The notes under the pieces: generated by a model | What the model saw: the letters and a program-made list of their open reading frames with translations, nothing else | Database searches by the model: none | What the model was told of the DNA's origin: nothing | Assembly: GCA_934438085.1 (NCBI GenBank) | Contig: CAKSBC010000011.1 | Span: forward strand, 1-64,000 | Origin: an uncultured Lachnospiraceae bacterium | Lineage (GTDB): Bacteria > Bacillota > Clostridia > Lachnospirales > Lachnospiraceae | Direction of reading: 5' to 3' | Length of the DNA: 64,000 nucleotides | Made by a program: the position numbers and the translations under genes | Shown: positions 8,368 to 17,580 of the stretch, piece after piece | Layout of the letters: each line of letters begins with the position of its first letter | How positions within the stretch are numbered: the stretch's first letter is position 1

Positions 8368-11055
8368 TCATTCATCTTCAAGTATAGGTTTTTCAGACTC
8401 GATGGGTGCCTTGTTTGAAGAATCCATGCATGCTCCGTTGCAAGAGCTGGTTTGAAACTCATTGCAACATTCATTGTCAGATACACTTTCGATTTCATTG
8501 CATGAATTGCGGTCGTTATCATTTTTCTGATCCGGACGCTGTGCTCTTTTCCTTTTTCTCAGCTCAAGAACTATGGCCGCGGCAAAGATCAACAGACTGA
8601 TGCTGCTAATAATAAGTCCTGCCTTCAGACCTTCAGGCTCATAATGCATTTCTATCTCATGTTCACCGCTGCTTATATAAAAGCTTATAAAGGTATCAAG
8701 ACCCTTATATGTCTCCGCCTTTTTGCCATCCACGAGAATAGTCCAGCCATTATCGTAAGGAGTGGTTATCAGCATCTCTGCTCTGTCAGAGCTGTATCCC
8801 ATTGCCTTTGTATCAACCTTTACAGTGCCCTTTACATAATCGTCACCATATTCGGTAATTTCAAGCTGCTGAGATGAAAGTCTTTCATATATTTGCTTCA
8901 GAGCATTCTCATTAAATCTGTAAACCGATATGTCAGGATCCTGTCCGGAATTCTGTGCGCGGAAATTGATAAGCTCGCCGCTTTCGCAGAAGCCAAGATC
9001 CATGAGATAGCTTCTGTCCAGATTAGAGAAGACCTTTTTCTTATCCGACCAGTTTACTGTTATATCGCCCGCTCTGAAATTATCCTCATAGGCAAAATAT
9101 CTTCCTGACTCTTCTACTGTTAACGCGCATTCTCCGTCTGCTGAAGAGCCGTCATTATATACAGGTATAAGTACCTGCTCACTGCCGAGCACATCACAAA
9201 GTGAATTCTGAACTATAGCCGGATCATCAAGCTCAAGCATCCATTCCGACGACATTCCCTGAGGCATGACAAACCCGAGACTCAGCGCATAATTATTTTT
9301 ATATAAATATGTATCGCCCGAGCTTCCTGCTTTTGTCATTATCCTATTTGAAGGCACTTCATTTGCAGTAAGCTCATAATTGATACCGAAAAGCATATCT
9401 ACAAGCGGTGTGGAACCGGTTATGCTGTATGCATTGGTAGAAGCCTCACAGCCTACCTGTCTGTAAAATCTCGAGCAGTCAGCATTTGCCATTGAGCTGA
9501 ATATAGACGCCGACGGGAAATTGAGCCAGCCGCCGTCATCCTTGGACTTTCTTACTGTCCTTTCTATTCTGTAAAAGTCTCCTTTTGAAAGCTCGCCTGC
9601 AAGCTTTACCATCTCTCTTACATCCTCATTATCCGCTGTGAAGGATTTTCTTGATGTAACTGTTATGGATGTATATGCCGTATTGGCAGCAAGCTCGGTG
9701 ATCACAAGGACAAACAGCAGTACGCCTGAAGTGACAGCACTTAAACTTCCGCTCCTGTATAAGTGAATAAGGAGGGCATACAGTGCAATCAGCAGCATTC
9801 CGAGATAGAAAACTCCGAAGCCGAAGGCATCATCCTTTATTATCTCCTGAGCTAAAAGTATAGCTGCAAAGGATACCCCGAAGGCTGTTGCCGTATCACT
9901 TTTTTTGACGGTTTCAAGATTATTGAACACCCTGAAGCACATGAACAGCAAAAGGAATATATAAATGAACGACTGTCTTGCAGGCAGGGAATTAGGATAA
10001 TGAAATCCATGCCATATAAAATTGAGCACATTTATTGCAAAGCTTGCAAGGAATATAAAGGAAAGCACCGCATACACGACCTTTTCCTTTAACGGTATCC
10101 TTCTGTTCTGAACATATAGGAAAAACAAAAGAATAACTGCTGTTCCGCAATATATATTCGGCCAATGGTCAAGTCCCTGCTCCGTTTCCACCATAGGAAG
10201 ATGTCTTGAAAGCTCGGCTATAAGTGAAAAATAATCATCAAAGCTCTTTGGAAATTCACTCGTACTTGAAGCGGTAAGTTTAAATGCATATATCTCCGGA
10301 AGCAGCACTGCCGCGGCTATTCCTGCCGCAAGTATACTCCAGAATGCAAATCTTATTCCGGTAAATACAAAGCTCTTAAAGTCCGCTTCCGGCTCCAGGA
10401 TGCTGTAAGCAAAGAAATAAAGAATAAGGAACAGGCATATAAGTATTGATATGTAATAGTTTGTAAATATACAAAAGCCCAGTGAAAGTCCGTATATTAT
10501 CCCGCTTTCTCCCTTTATCAGCTTTTCTGCACCGTAAACCACTATCGGAAACGTCGCTGCAGCATCAAACCACATCAGGTTCCAGTAATATGCACAGACG
10601 TAACCGCTTAAAGCATAAAAGAGACTGAAAATATAGGCTCCGTATCCGCTCTTTTTCCTGCTGTGTGAATTGAGATAAAAAGCCATTGACGCACCGCATA
10701 GTCCTGTTTTTATCAGAACTATAAGCGTCATAAGCTCTATTACATGATTCTTACTTATCAGTAAAACCAGCAGATTGAGCGGGCTCGCCAGATAATAAGC
10801 TATAATGGCAACAAAATTTACTCCAAGACCCAGATCCCAGGTGAATTTAAGTGAGCCTCCGTTTTGAAGCTTATTCCTTAACTCGGAGAAAAACGGAGCA
10901 TACTGATGATACATATCTGTTCTTAGTATGCATTGATCTCCGAACGGAAATGTTCCGCTTGCGACAATTACCGCAGCCATTATAAGTACTGCGGTAATAA
11001 AGCTCATGAAACAAACATATTTAGTTTTTGAAAATAAATATCTTACTTGCGACAT
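8368..11055 (-). CDS. YfhO-family multispanning membrane glycosyltransferase
   Basis: A large membrane protein (895 residues from the chosen start) of the YfhO family (GT-C-like fold). Members are implicated in adding sugars from undecaprenyl carriers to lipoteichoic acid or other wall polymers on the outer face. The N-terminal half has about 12 transmembrane helices. The early loop FPFGDQCILRTDMYHQYAPF carries the Asp residues typical of GT-C active sites. A soluble extracellular domain follows (about 490-830), then a last helix and a charged tail. I chose the ATG at 11053-11055 (MSQVRYLFS) because an upstream TTG would place a non-hydrophobic leader inside gtrA. It overlaps gtrA by 35 nt. 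GtrA likely supplies the flipped donor. Confidence 0.88.
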   Translation of the reverse strand: MSQVRYLFSKTKYVCFMSFITAVLIMAAVIVASGTFPFGDQCILRTDMYHQYAPFFSELRNKLQNGGSLKFTWDLGLGVNFVAIIAYYLASPLNLLVLLISKNHVIELMTLIVLIKTGLCGASMAFYLNSHSRKKSGYGAYIFSLFYALSGYVCAYYWNLMWFDAAATFPIVVYGAEKLIKGESGIIYGLSLGFCIFTNYYISILICLFLILYFFAYSILEPEADFKSFVFTGIRFAFWSILAAGIAAAVLLPEIYAFKLTASSTSEFPKSFDDYFSLIAELSRHLPMVETEQGLDHWPNIYCGTAVILLFFLYVQNRRIPLKEKVVYAVLSFIFLASFAINVLNFIWHGFHYPNSLPARQSFIYIFLLLFMCFRVFNNLETVKKSDTATAFGVSFAAILLAQEIIKDDAFGFGVFYLGMLLIALYALLIHLYRSGSLSAVTSGVLLFVLVITELAANTAYTSITVTSRKSFTADNEDVREMVKLAGELSKGDFYRIERTVRKSKDDGGWLNFPSASIFSSMANADCSRFYRQVGCEASTNAYSITGSTPLVDMLFGINYELTANEVPSNRIMTKAGSSGDTYLYKNNYALSLGFVMPQGMSSEWMLELDDPAIVQNSLCDVLGSEQVLIPVYNDGSSADGECALTVEESGRYFAYEDNFRAGDITVNWSDKKKVFSNLDRSYLMDLGFCESGELINFRAQNSGQDPDISVYRFNENALKQIYERLSSQQLEITEYGDDYVKGTVKVDTKAMGYSSDRAEMLITTPYDNGWTILVDGKKAETYKGLDTFISFYISSGEHEIEMHYEPEGLKAGLIISSISLLIFAAAIVLELRKRKRAQRPDQKNDNDRNSCNEIESVSDNECCNEFQTSSCNGACMDSSNKAPIESEKPILEDE

Positions 11056-11458
11056 AATTAAATACCAAATTAAAAACAGATGTAAATATTTTGGCAATAT
11101 ATTCATTAATGGCAAGAGGTCCTGTCATTATCCATATCATTGCTATAGTAATAAGACCGCTTATGCCTCTTGCAGCAAAGAAACTCGTCATTTCCTTTAT
11201 CAGATATGACGGCTTAAAGCTGTAATTTCTGAATACAATAAGCTTGTTTGTAATATATGCAAATAAAACAGCTGCGAGCCATGATACTACAGATGCCGCT
11301 GTCGCCGATACGCTTACCTCAAGTCCATTCGCTTTAAGCGCCTCATTGACAATAATATATACAACATAATCAACAGCTGTAGTAAGTACACCCACTATTA
11401 CATAGGATATGGTCTCATAGTTTAAGACTTTATTTTTTATTTCTTTAAGTCCTGTCAT
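11021..11458 (-). CDS. GtrA-family small membrane protein
   Basis: About 145 residues with four transmembrane helices, matching the GtrA family (PF04138). Members are thought to flip undecaprenyl-phosphate-linked sugars for modification of surface polymers. The motif TTAVDYVVYIIVNEAL near the start and the Asn-containing helix VFAYITNKLIVFRNYSF-like segment are typical. The start chosen is ATG at 11456-11458 (MTGLKEIKN) with AGGAAAG five nt upstream. A 29-codon upstream extension would run into the carboxypeptidase gene. It overlaps both neighbours (carboxypeptidase by 14 nt, YfhO by 35 nt), a sign of tight coexpression with the YfhO glycosyltransferase. Confidence 0.9.
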   Translation of the reverse strand: MTGLKEIKNKVLNYETISYVIVGVLTTAVDYVVYIIVNEALKANGLEVSVSATAASVVSWLAAVLFAYITNKLIVFRNYSFKPSYLIKEMTSFFAARGISGLITIAMIWIMTGPLAINEYIAKIFTSVFNLVFNYVASKIFIFKN

Positions 11459-13112
11459 TACTTTCCTGATTTCTTGTATCGAAAGCTGAATTTCTCGCAG
11501 GTATACGCCTTGCGCTTCTTCGTCTTGGTGCATCGGATCCGGCACCTTCCTGTCTGCTTACCGCAGCAGATGAAGCTGAAGCACCCGCATTAATTACTGC
11601 TTTATCCGAATGTGAATGTCTTTTCACTCTGTCAGATGCCTTATTCGAAGCTCTGCCGGATGTTGATCCTGATGACATTTTTGCCGCCTCAATGCTGCTT
11701 ATCTCACCGGCGGCACGTTTCTTCAGAATATCATTAAAGTCATCCTCGCTCATTCCCATTGCAGCAAGTCTCTTTTTCTGACGTTCTTTAAATCTCTGTC
11801 TTCTTTCCTTTTCCTTCTTTGCAGAGTGGATCTTTTTTCCGGTAATAAGTGCGGCAAGAATAGCCAACGCTGCTATGAGGATTGCCGTTATCCCTATTGT
11901 CTTTGCAGCCTTTGATGCTTCTATAGTATCCTCAATCTCAAGATTAGATTCGACATCATTAATAAGCCACACGCTTCCGACATTATAATCTCCGTAATAC
12001 ACCTTCATAAGTGCCGCAGCTCTGTCCGGTGCTGATGCCGGAACATTATAATCATAGCTGACCGTAACATCCGCTTCATCCGCTCCAGCAGGAAGCGTTA
12101 TTAAAAGCTTGTCAGCGGCTGTTATGTTGTTATTCTGTTCCTTTATGATCTTGTCATTTACAAGCCTCTTTGCACAGGAAAATCTCTCTGTCGGATCTAA
12201 TATCTCGACATTTTTAAAGCTGTTAAAGCCGAATTCCAAGAGAGTCTTGGTGTCAGTGTAATGGTAAGGATTTTTATCCTTCATGCAGACAACGATAACT
12301 CTGCGTCCGTTTTCTTCTGCAACCGTAACCAAGGTATTTCCGCTCGCTGAGATATATCCTGTCTTTCCGGCTATTACTCTTTCATCGGAATAATCAGTAT
12401 TTGTTCGGATCATCTTATGACCCATAGTCACCGTAAGCCCGGACGGATATTTCTGTGTTGGCGAAAGCTTATATCTTTCATGACTTTCGATTTCCAGCAA
12501 GGCATCATTTTTTATAAACTCCGAGGCTATAAGCGCCATATCATACGGAGTCGTAAGATGTGCATCATCAGTAAGTCCCGAAGGGTTTTTAAAATCCGTA
12601 TGCTTACAGCCGATCTCAGCAGCCTTTTCATTCATCATATCCGCAAATCCTGAAATGCTTCCTCCGACATATATAGCCAGTGCATTCGCCGCATCATTTG
12701 CGGATTTTAACAAAAGGGCATTGAGCAGATCCTCGACCGTAAGTATGTCATTCACCGAAAGTCCCGCTGTGGTAGCTCCGCTCTCAAGCCCGTACACTGC
12801 ACTTGCAGTGATCGGAACCTTTTCTGATAATGAACAATTCTCGGCTACGACTAATGCTGTCATCATCTTTGTTATAGAAGCAGGACAATACTGAACATCC
12901 TGATTTCTTCCCCACAGCACAGTTTTAGTGTCGGCATCCATTACGACCGCACCCTCGGCCTTGATTTCGCCTCCGGGATACGGCCAGCTTACAGCTGCCG
13001 CAGATTCTATACTTAATAACGATGAAAACGCCATTAAAACAGCCAACAGGATGGCTGCCGATATACGATACAATTTTATTATTTTATTTACTGCCTTTTC
13101 TCTTAGCTTCAA
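11445..13112 (-). CDS. Membrane-anchored D-alanyl-D-alanine carboxypeptidase
   Basis: An S11 penicillin-binding protein of the DacF/DacB type that removes the terminal D-Ala from peptidoglycan peptides. All catalytic motifs are present: SITK (79-82), SAN (137-139) and KTG (250-252). A signal peptide (about 11-40, ending SAAAV) leads, and a C-terminal transmembrane helix (about 395-417) anchors it. Beyond the helix lies an unusual cytoplasmic tail of about 135 residues, basic and Ser/Ala/Arg-rich (KEKERRQRFKERQKKR). The likely start is TTG at 13110-13112, with AGGT about 9 nt upstream; no ATG is available before the signal peptide core. It follows the DNA glycosylase by 3 nt. Confidence 0.92.
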   Translation of the reverse strand: MKLREKAVNKIIKLYRISAAILLAVLMAFSSLLSIESAAAVSWPYPGGEIKAEGAVVMDADTKTVLWGRNQDVQYCPASITKMMTALVVAENCSLSEKVPITASAVYGLESGATTAGLSVNDILTVEDLLNALLLKSANDAANALAIYVGGSISGFADMMNEKAAEIGCKHTDFKNPSGLTDDAHLTTPYDMALIASEFIKNDALLEIESHERYKLSPTQKYPSGLTVTMGHKMIRTNTDYSDERVIAGKTGYISASGNTLVTVAEENGRRVIVVCMKDKNPYHYTDTKTLLEFGFNSFKNVEILDPTERFSCAKRLVNDKIIKEQNNNITAADKLLITLPAGADEADVTVSYDYNVPASAPDRAAALMKVYYGDYNVGSVWLINDVESNLEIEDTIEASKAAKTIGITAILIAALAILAALITGKKIHSAKKEKERRQRFKERQKKRLAAMGMSEDDFNDILKKRAAGEISSIEAAKMSSGSTSGRASNKASDRVKRHSHSDKAVINAGASASSAAVSRQEGAGSDAPRRRSARRIPARNSAFDTRNQESNDRT

Positions 13113-13115
13113 GCC

Positions 13116-13937
13116 TCAGATACCTACTTTATTTATTCTTGCATAGTTGAACATATACTGCTGCAGTACTCCGGCATAAGGTGCATATTCCTCAGGAAGC
13201 TCGCCTCCGTATACAGTCTCTATGACTCTTTTCATCCAGACATCCACCGGCACGGTGTCAAGTCTGTGATAACCAAAGAGTGCCACACATGATGCAACCT
13301 TAATGCCGACACCCTTAAGCTCCATGAGTTTTTCTATAAGCTCAGGTGTTTCAAGCCCCTTAAATGCCTCAAGATCCAGTTCTCCCGATGCTGTAAGCTC
13401 GGCTGCATTTCTGATATATTCGACCCTATATCCTAATCCGCATGAGGAAAGCGCCTCTTCCTTAGCTGCTGCCAATGCCTCCGGCCTCGGAAACGCAAAT
13501 TCACCGCTGTCTCCTATTGCTTCCCCGAAAAGCCTCGACATTCTTTCAACTGAGGTCCTTATTGCAGGCACGGATTTTCTCTGCGATATAATGAAAGAAA
13601 TCAGCATCTCCCATGGATCCTGGTTAAGTATTCTTATGCCCTTTCCGAAGCTGACAGCCTTTTTAAGATATTCATCCTCAGGAAGAACTATGCTTTTATA
13701 AAGCTCATAGTCCTTATCAAGGTCAAAATAGTCCTTCCAGACACTGTCAAACTCTGTTCTGCTGCACGAAAAACGATATCCACCGTTTTCCTCCTGTGCG
13801 GCAGTAAGTACTCTTCCCAATGCAATTATCCTGTATGAGCCGTCTTCGCATCCAGTTATTCGAAAACACTGTCCCGACTCTGCTATTGCCTCCACAGAAA
13901 GCTCATCATACTTTATTACGCAGCTGTTATCATTCAT
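13116..13937 (-). CDS. ogg: OGG-type 8-oxoguanine DNA glycosylase/AP lyase
   Basis: A 273-residue base-excision repair enzyme of the helix-hairpin-helix GPD superfamily. The hairpin and active site are clear: LKGVGIKVASCVALFGY, in which the Lys after GVGI is the Schiff-base nucleophile that marks OGG1-type bifunctional enzymes, and VPVDVW, containing the catalytic Asp. The N-terminal 110 residues form the OGG/AlkA-like beta domain. The enzyme would remove 8-oxoguanine and nick the abasic site. It overlaps the upstream lipoprotein gene by 8 nt and the carboxypeptidase follows 3 nt later, so it is embedded in an envelope operon with no obvious functional link. Confidence 0.9.
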   Translation of the reverse strand: MNDNSCVIKYDELSVEAIAESGQCFRITGCEDGSYRIIALGRVLTAAQEENGGYRFSCSRTEFDSVWKDYFDLDKDYELYKSIVLPEDEYLKKAVSFGKGIRILNQDPWEMLISFIISQRKSVPAIRTSVERMSRLFGEAIGDSGEFAFPRPEALAAAKEEALSSCGLGYRVEYIRNAAELTASGELDLEAFKGLETPELIEKLMELKGVGIKVASCVALFGYHRLDTVPVDVWMKRVIETVYGGELPEEYAPYAGVLQQYMFNYARINKVGI

Positions 13938-14646
13938 ATCCTTTAAATACCCTTACCGGATAATTACCGTTTGCTTCATCGCCTGCGGCATAGTACACGA
14001 TCACCTTGTCACCGCTGTCTCCGCTTAAAACATTAGGATCCATGCGGCAGTTATCCTTCATGAGCAGTACAGATTCACCTGTTGAAGTCTCTACGGTAAA
14101 TGTGCTCATCATATTGCCGCTGGTTTTTCCTTCGATCCTCTTAAGCTCATATTTCCCGTCCGGAAGTATTACCATGAAATCGACATTTTCACTGTCGTTT
14201 ATAATGTCTCCGCTGAACAGAATAACCACGTCCTGCCCTGCCTCAAGCTCGGTTTCTATATCTCCGATCTCAAGACCTGTAAAGGACCAGCCGTTATCAG
14301 GATCGCTCTTATCCTTAAAGGAATAAATAGTTTTGCTGTCTCCCTGTTTGCCGTTTATCTCTAACACGGTTGCATACATTATGCCGAAATACGGTGACTC
14401 ATCGTCTGCAGCCTCAGACGCGGCAACAGTTCCTTCATACACCTCATCTGAAAATGTCTCAGCCTCGGTGCTCTCGTCATTTAAAGCCTCTTTTGAAACA
14501 GCCGCTTCCTCAGGGATATCTGATGCCTCGCTGCTTACTGCTGCCGTTGTTTCATCCTGCTTTTTTCCGCATCCTGCAGATACTGACATGGTTGCAAGCA
14601 GAAGGCACAGTACGATTTTTTTATTAAAGCTCGGAAAGCGCATCAT
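13930..14646 (-). CDS. Putative lipoprotein, unknown function
   Basis: A 238-residue predicted lipoprotein: signal peptide with lipobox SAGC (Cys about 26), then an acidic Ser/Glu/Ala/Thr linker (about 30-80), then a beta-rich domain (about 85-238) with strands such as MYATVLEING and FTVETSTGESVLLM. It probably sits on the outer face of the membrane. I do not recognise the family. Two ATG codons follow a GGAGGAG ribosome site; the first overlaps the M29 peptidase stop by 23 nt. Its neighbours are DNA repair and peptidase genes, which do not suggest a role. Confidence 0.82.
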   Translation of the reverse strand: MMRFPSFNKKIVLCLLLATMSVSAGCGKKQDETTAAVSSEASDIPEEAAVSKEALNDESTEAETFSDEVYEGTVAASEAADDESPYFGIMYATVLEINGKQGDSKTIYSFKDKSDPDNGWSFTGLEIGDIETELEAGQDVVILFSGDIINDSENVDFMVILPDGKYELKRIEGKTSGNMMSTFTVETSTGESVLLMKDNCRMDPNVLSGDSGDKVIVYYAAGDEANGNYPVRVFKGYE

Positions 14647-16747
14647 TAAGCTCCTCCGTTCCCTCGAGCACGAACCTTCCGTCCTTGATAATTTCGACGC
14701 GTTCCTTTCCGCACACTGCAGTTATACTTCCTATCTCATCATACGGAATAGTGATGTCACAGTGAACGCTGAAATATGCATTCTCCGGATCTGTAGAGCG
14801 CAGTGCAGATATCTCATTTTCTCTTGCGATGATCTTCTTTCCGTCCGGATTGAAGGTCTCGATATCCTCCTCATATGAATAGCAGGTATCACCTACAGCA
14901 AAATGAGGGCCTGTCTTCTCTGCAATAAGAACAGGCATTTTATCCTCTATCATATATTTTCTGGCAGCTGCAAATGCAGGCGTATTGGTTCCTATCGCAA
15001 ATTCACCCATAGGAAGCTTTTCTCTGTCTCCGAAGATAACCTTTTCTATCAGCTTTCTTCCCTCTGCATGATCAAAGAAATTCTCGCAGGCATAATCTGC
15101 AACACGTCCGTTGATGAATCTGAGCTTAAGATTTCTGAACAGATAGCCGCCGATATAAACAGATCCTACATTAAGTACTCCGTTGGTGCCCTTAAGCATA
15201 GGTGATGTAAATACCTCACCGGCAGGAACATTGACATCTGCAAGACAGTTCTCGAAATTAGTCTCCTTTGCAGGATCCTTAAGCTCATGGAGCTTTACGG
15301 AAAGCGCAGTCTCGTTGTGTCCTCTGCCCTTTATCTCCACATGATCTGCCTTATCAAGAGCATCTATTATGTGCTGCTGTATAAGCTGCCATTTATCTGT
15401 AGGCAGAGTATTTATCTCGATGAATTTGTCAAATATCTCTCTGTAGTTTTCAGCTATTTCCTCATCTGAAAAGCTGAAGCACATCTTTTCGCAGATAGAA
15501 GGAGTAGGCCATGCGATGATAGTAAAGCTGGTTTCCTCATCAGGCATGTACAGCTTTGTGATCTCGTGAGACTTAAAGATATAGTCCTTGTTGACCTTAA
15601 GCTGATGCTCTGAAAAATGCATAAGTGACTTTTTGATCACCGGCTCTTCAGCCTTAGTTCCGAACACCTCAACACACGCATGTCCTGAAAGAGCCATAAG
15701 CGCTTCTTTGTTATTCTCGCAGGCATTCTTAAGTGCCTGAAGCTTATGCTCCTCTAACTTGCTGCCCCAGAAAAGGCACATATCTTCCTTGTGATCGTAC
15801 TCGCACTGTCTGTTGAAGTCTCCGTAAAATCCCGGTCTGATATTGCCTCTGAGCTTTTTATTGATAAGGTGTACAGGATTTCTGTTGATTATTACCTCAA
15901 GTCCTATTGCCTCAAACTGTCTGATTGCAGCTCTCATGAAGCGTTCAAAGCCAAGCGGAAGGTAGCATACGACAGTGGACTTTTTGGAAATGTCTTTGCC
16001 TGTAAGCTTGAATCCTTTGATATAGCCGTCAGTATAGGCCTTTGCCATCTTCTCGACAGTTTCTTCGGAAAGCTCTGACATAAGTTTTGCAACGCCTAAC
16101 TGCTCATTTGTTATCCACTCACCGAAGCTGTAAAGATATGAGTCATCTCCTGTATTTGTAAGATCGGCATTCATTATGATATTCTTTGCAAAGGAATCCG
16201 TATCACACATATCACGTCTTACGAAATCTTCAACAAATTCCTCTGTGTAATCATAAAGATAGCAGTATACAGTATCTGTAAGATGCTCATTCATGATTAT
16301 TTCCTGCATGAGTCCGACATCCATCTGCTCCTGCTCGAAAACATTGTAAAGCTGTATTGCAGTCTCAAGTATGGCAACTACATCGCTCATTCTGTTTTCA
16401 TAAATAAACGGAATAATGCCTCTGAATTCCTGATACCAGATGCAGAGAATATTGCATTTTTCCTCTCCGAATACCTGCTTGCAGTAGTCAGGCTCAAGAT
16501 AAGAATGCCCGAAGTTTTCTGTTTCAAGCTCTCCGAAAAGAAGGCTGTTCATCTCAGCATTCTTAATACCCTCCTTTTTGACCTTGTCGCAAAGAAGTGT
16601 TATTTCCTTTATCCTTGCAAAATAATCCTTGATTGCCGGATCATTCAAGGCCTCCGGAAATTCCTTTATACGATCAATGCAAAGCTCATATCTTTCCTCT
16701 AAGGCTTCGCTGCTGTTGTCTATTAAAATACTGTTTTCTTCCATCAT
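14624..16747 (-). CDS. M29-family metallo-aminopeptidase with long N-terminal extension
   Basis: The C-terminal part (about 260-700) matches M29 leucyl aminopeptidases, two-metal exopeptidases that release N-terminal amino acids. Family motifs are present: PAGEVFTSP with the first Glu ligand, LPMGEFAIGTN with the second Glu, and the His/Asp cluster GPHFAVGDT and HCDITIP. At 707 residues it is about 300 longer than standard M29 enzymes. The N-terminal 250 residues are acidic, helical and unlike any domain I can name. There is no signal peptide, so it is cytosolic. It starts at two consecutive ATGs after GAGGG and heads the lipoprotein-ogg-carboxypeptidase run. Confidence 0.88.
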   Translation of the reverse strand: MMEENSILIDNSSEALEERYELCIDRIKEFPEALNDPAIKDYFARIKEITLLCDKVKKEGIKNAEMNSLLFGELETENFGHSYLEPDYCKQVFGEEKCNILCIWYQEFRGIIPFIYENRMSDVVAILETAIQLYNVFEQEQMDVGLMQEIIMNEHLTDTVYCYLYDYTEEFVEDFVRRDMCDTDSFAKNIIMNADLTNTGDDSYLYSFGEWITNEQLGVAKLMSELSEETVEKMAKAYTDGYIKGFKLTGKDISKKSTVVCYLPLGFERFMRAAIRQFEAIGLEVIINRNPVHLINKKLRGNIRPGFYGDFNRQCEYDHKEDMCLFWGSKLEEHKLQALKNACENNKEALMALSGHACVEVFGTKAEEPVIKKSLMHFSEHQLKVNKDYIFKSHEITKLYMPDEETSFTIIAWPTPSICEKMCFSFSDEEIAENYREIFDKFIEINTLPTDKWQLIQQHIIDALDKADHVEIKGRGHNETALSVKLHELKDPAKETNFENCLADVNVPAGEVFTSPMLKGTNGVLNVGSVYIGGYLFRNLKLRFINGRVADYACENFFDHAEGRKLIEKVIFGDREKLPMGEFAIGTNTPAFAAARKYMIEDKMPVLIAEKTGPHFAVGDTCYSYEEDIETFNPDGKKIIARENEISALRSTDPENAYFSVHCDITIPYDEIGSITAVCGKERVEIIKDGRFVLEGTEELNDALSEL

Positions 16748-16759
16748 ATGAACCCTCTT

Positions 16760-17071
16760 TTATCTTGAAAAAATATATATCCACTCAATAAATACAAAAA
16801 GCCCAATAAGTCCGCCGAGTACGGCAAAGGTATAGTTCTTGTTCTTTTCCTTAAAGCATAGCCTTGTAAAGCTCATTCCGGCAATGTCTATAAGAAGCGC
16901 GCTTATACCGAGTGCAGCCAGTCCCATGCTGACCTCGCCGCCGGTGCTCACCGCCCTGTAAACAATAAGCTGGGTAAGGATAAATGAAAGCATTGAAATA
17001 CCGAAGCTGTACCAGCCGTTCTTGCAAAACGGATGCTTTATATATGAATAGGTCTTTTTCTTTGCACTCAT
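16760..17071 (-). CDS. Small membrane protein (DUF6142-like), unknown function
   Basis: A 103-residue protein with three transmembrane helices and a basic N-terminus (MSAKKKTYSYIKHPF). It resembles small proteins grouped as DUF6142 in Lachnospiraceae, from memory and at moderate certainty. Its start overlaps the VanZ stop by 4 nt and the M29 peptidase starts 13 nt after its stop, so all three are likely cotranscribed. No catalytic motif is visible. Confidence 0.75.
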   Translation of the reverse strand: MSAKKKTYSYIKHPFCKNGWYSFGISMLSFILTQLIVYRAVSTGGEVSMGLAALGISALLIDIAGMSFTRLCFKEKNKNYTFAVLGGLIGLFVFIEWIYIFSR

Positions 17072-17574
17072 TTTTCTACCTTTCGAATATTTACCTCTCT
17101 CGGATAAAGCTTTTTTCTTTGTTTTATCCTGTAATACTGAACTGACCTGTTTATTACAAAGCCCAGCAATACTCCGAGAGTATTAAGCAAAAGATCATCA
17201 ACGTCAAAGCTGCCCACTCTGAATATCAGCTGTGTGCATTCTATAAAAAAGCTCACAAAAAAGCCTATCAGAACACAGATAACACCCTTTCTGCACCTTC
17301 TGCTTACCGCAGGGAGCAGAAAGCCGCACGGCATAAAGGCTATACAGTTTCCGACAACATTCAGCATAAAGGCCTTCATGCCGAGCTGTCTTCTGTACAC
17401 TATAAAACGCTTTATCTCCGCAAAGGGAATAAGGTTGTATCTGGGCTCCGATATTACGTCTCCCGGTACCCTGCCCAATGATTCAGCAAATATCGTAAAA
17501 TAAAATATCGCAAAAAGATAAACGATAAAAACGATCCAGCAGGTCTTCTGTATTTTTGTCGTTCCTCTTATCAT
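17068..17574 (-). CDS. VanZ-family membrane protein
   Basis: A 168-residue protein with four to five transmembrane helices and the VanZ signature: GRVPGDVISEPRYNLIPFAEI, MLNVVGNCIAFMPCGFLLP, and the acidic FFIECTQLIF-RVGSFDVDDLLLNT segment. VanZ proteins give low-level teicoplanin resistance in enterococci; most chromosomal copies have no known role beyond the envelope. The ATG lacks a clear ribosome site but lies 6 nt after the upstream GNAT stop, suggesting coupling. The family is sure, the function is not. (Motifs here are shown in pieces.). Confidence 0.88.
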   Translation of the reverse strand: MIRGTTKIQKTCWIVFIVYLFAIFYFTIFAESLGRVPGDVISEPRYNLIPFAEIKRFIVYRRQLGMKAFMLNVVGNCIAFMPCGFLLPAVSRRCRKGVICVLIGFFVSFFIECTQLIFRVGSFDVDDLLLNTLGVLLGFVINRSVQYYRIKQRKKLYPREVNIRKVEK

Positions 17575-17580
17575 AAATTG

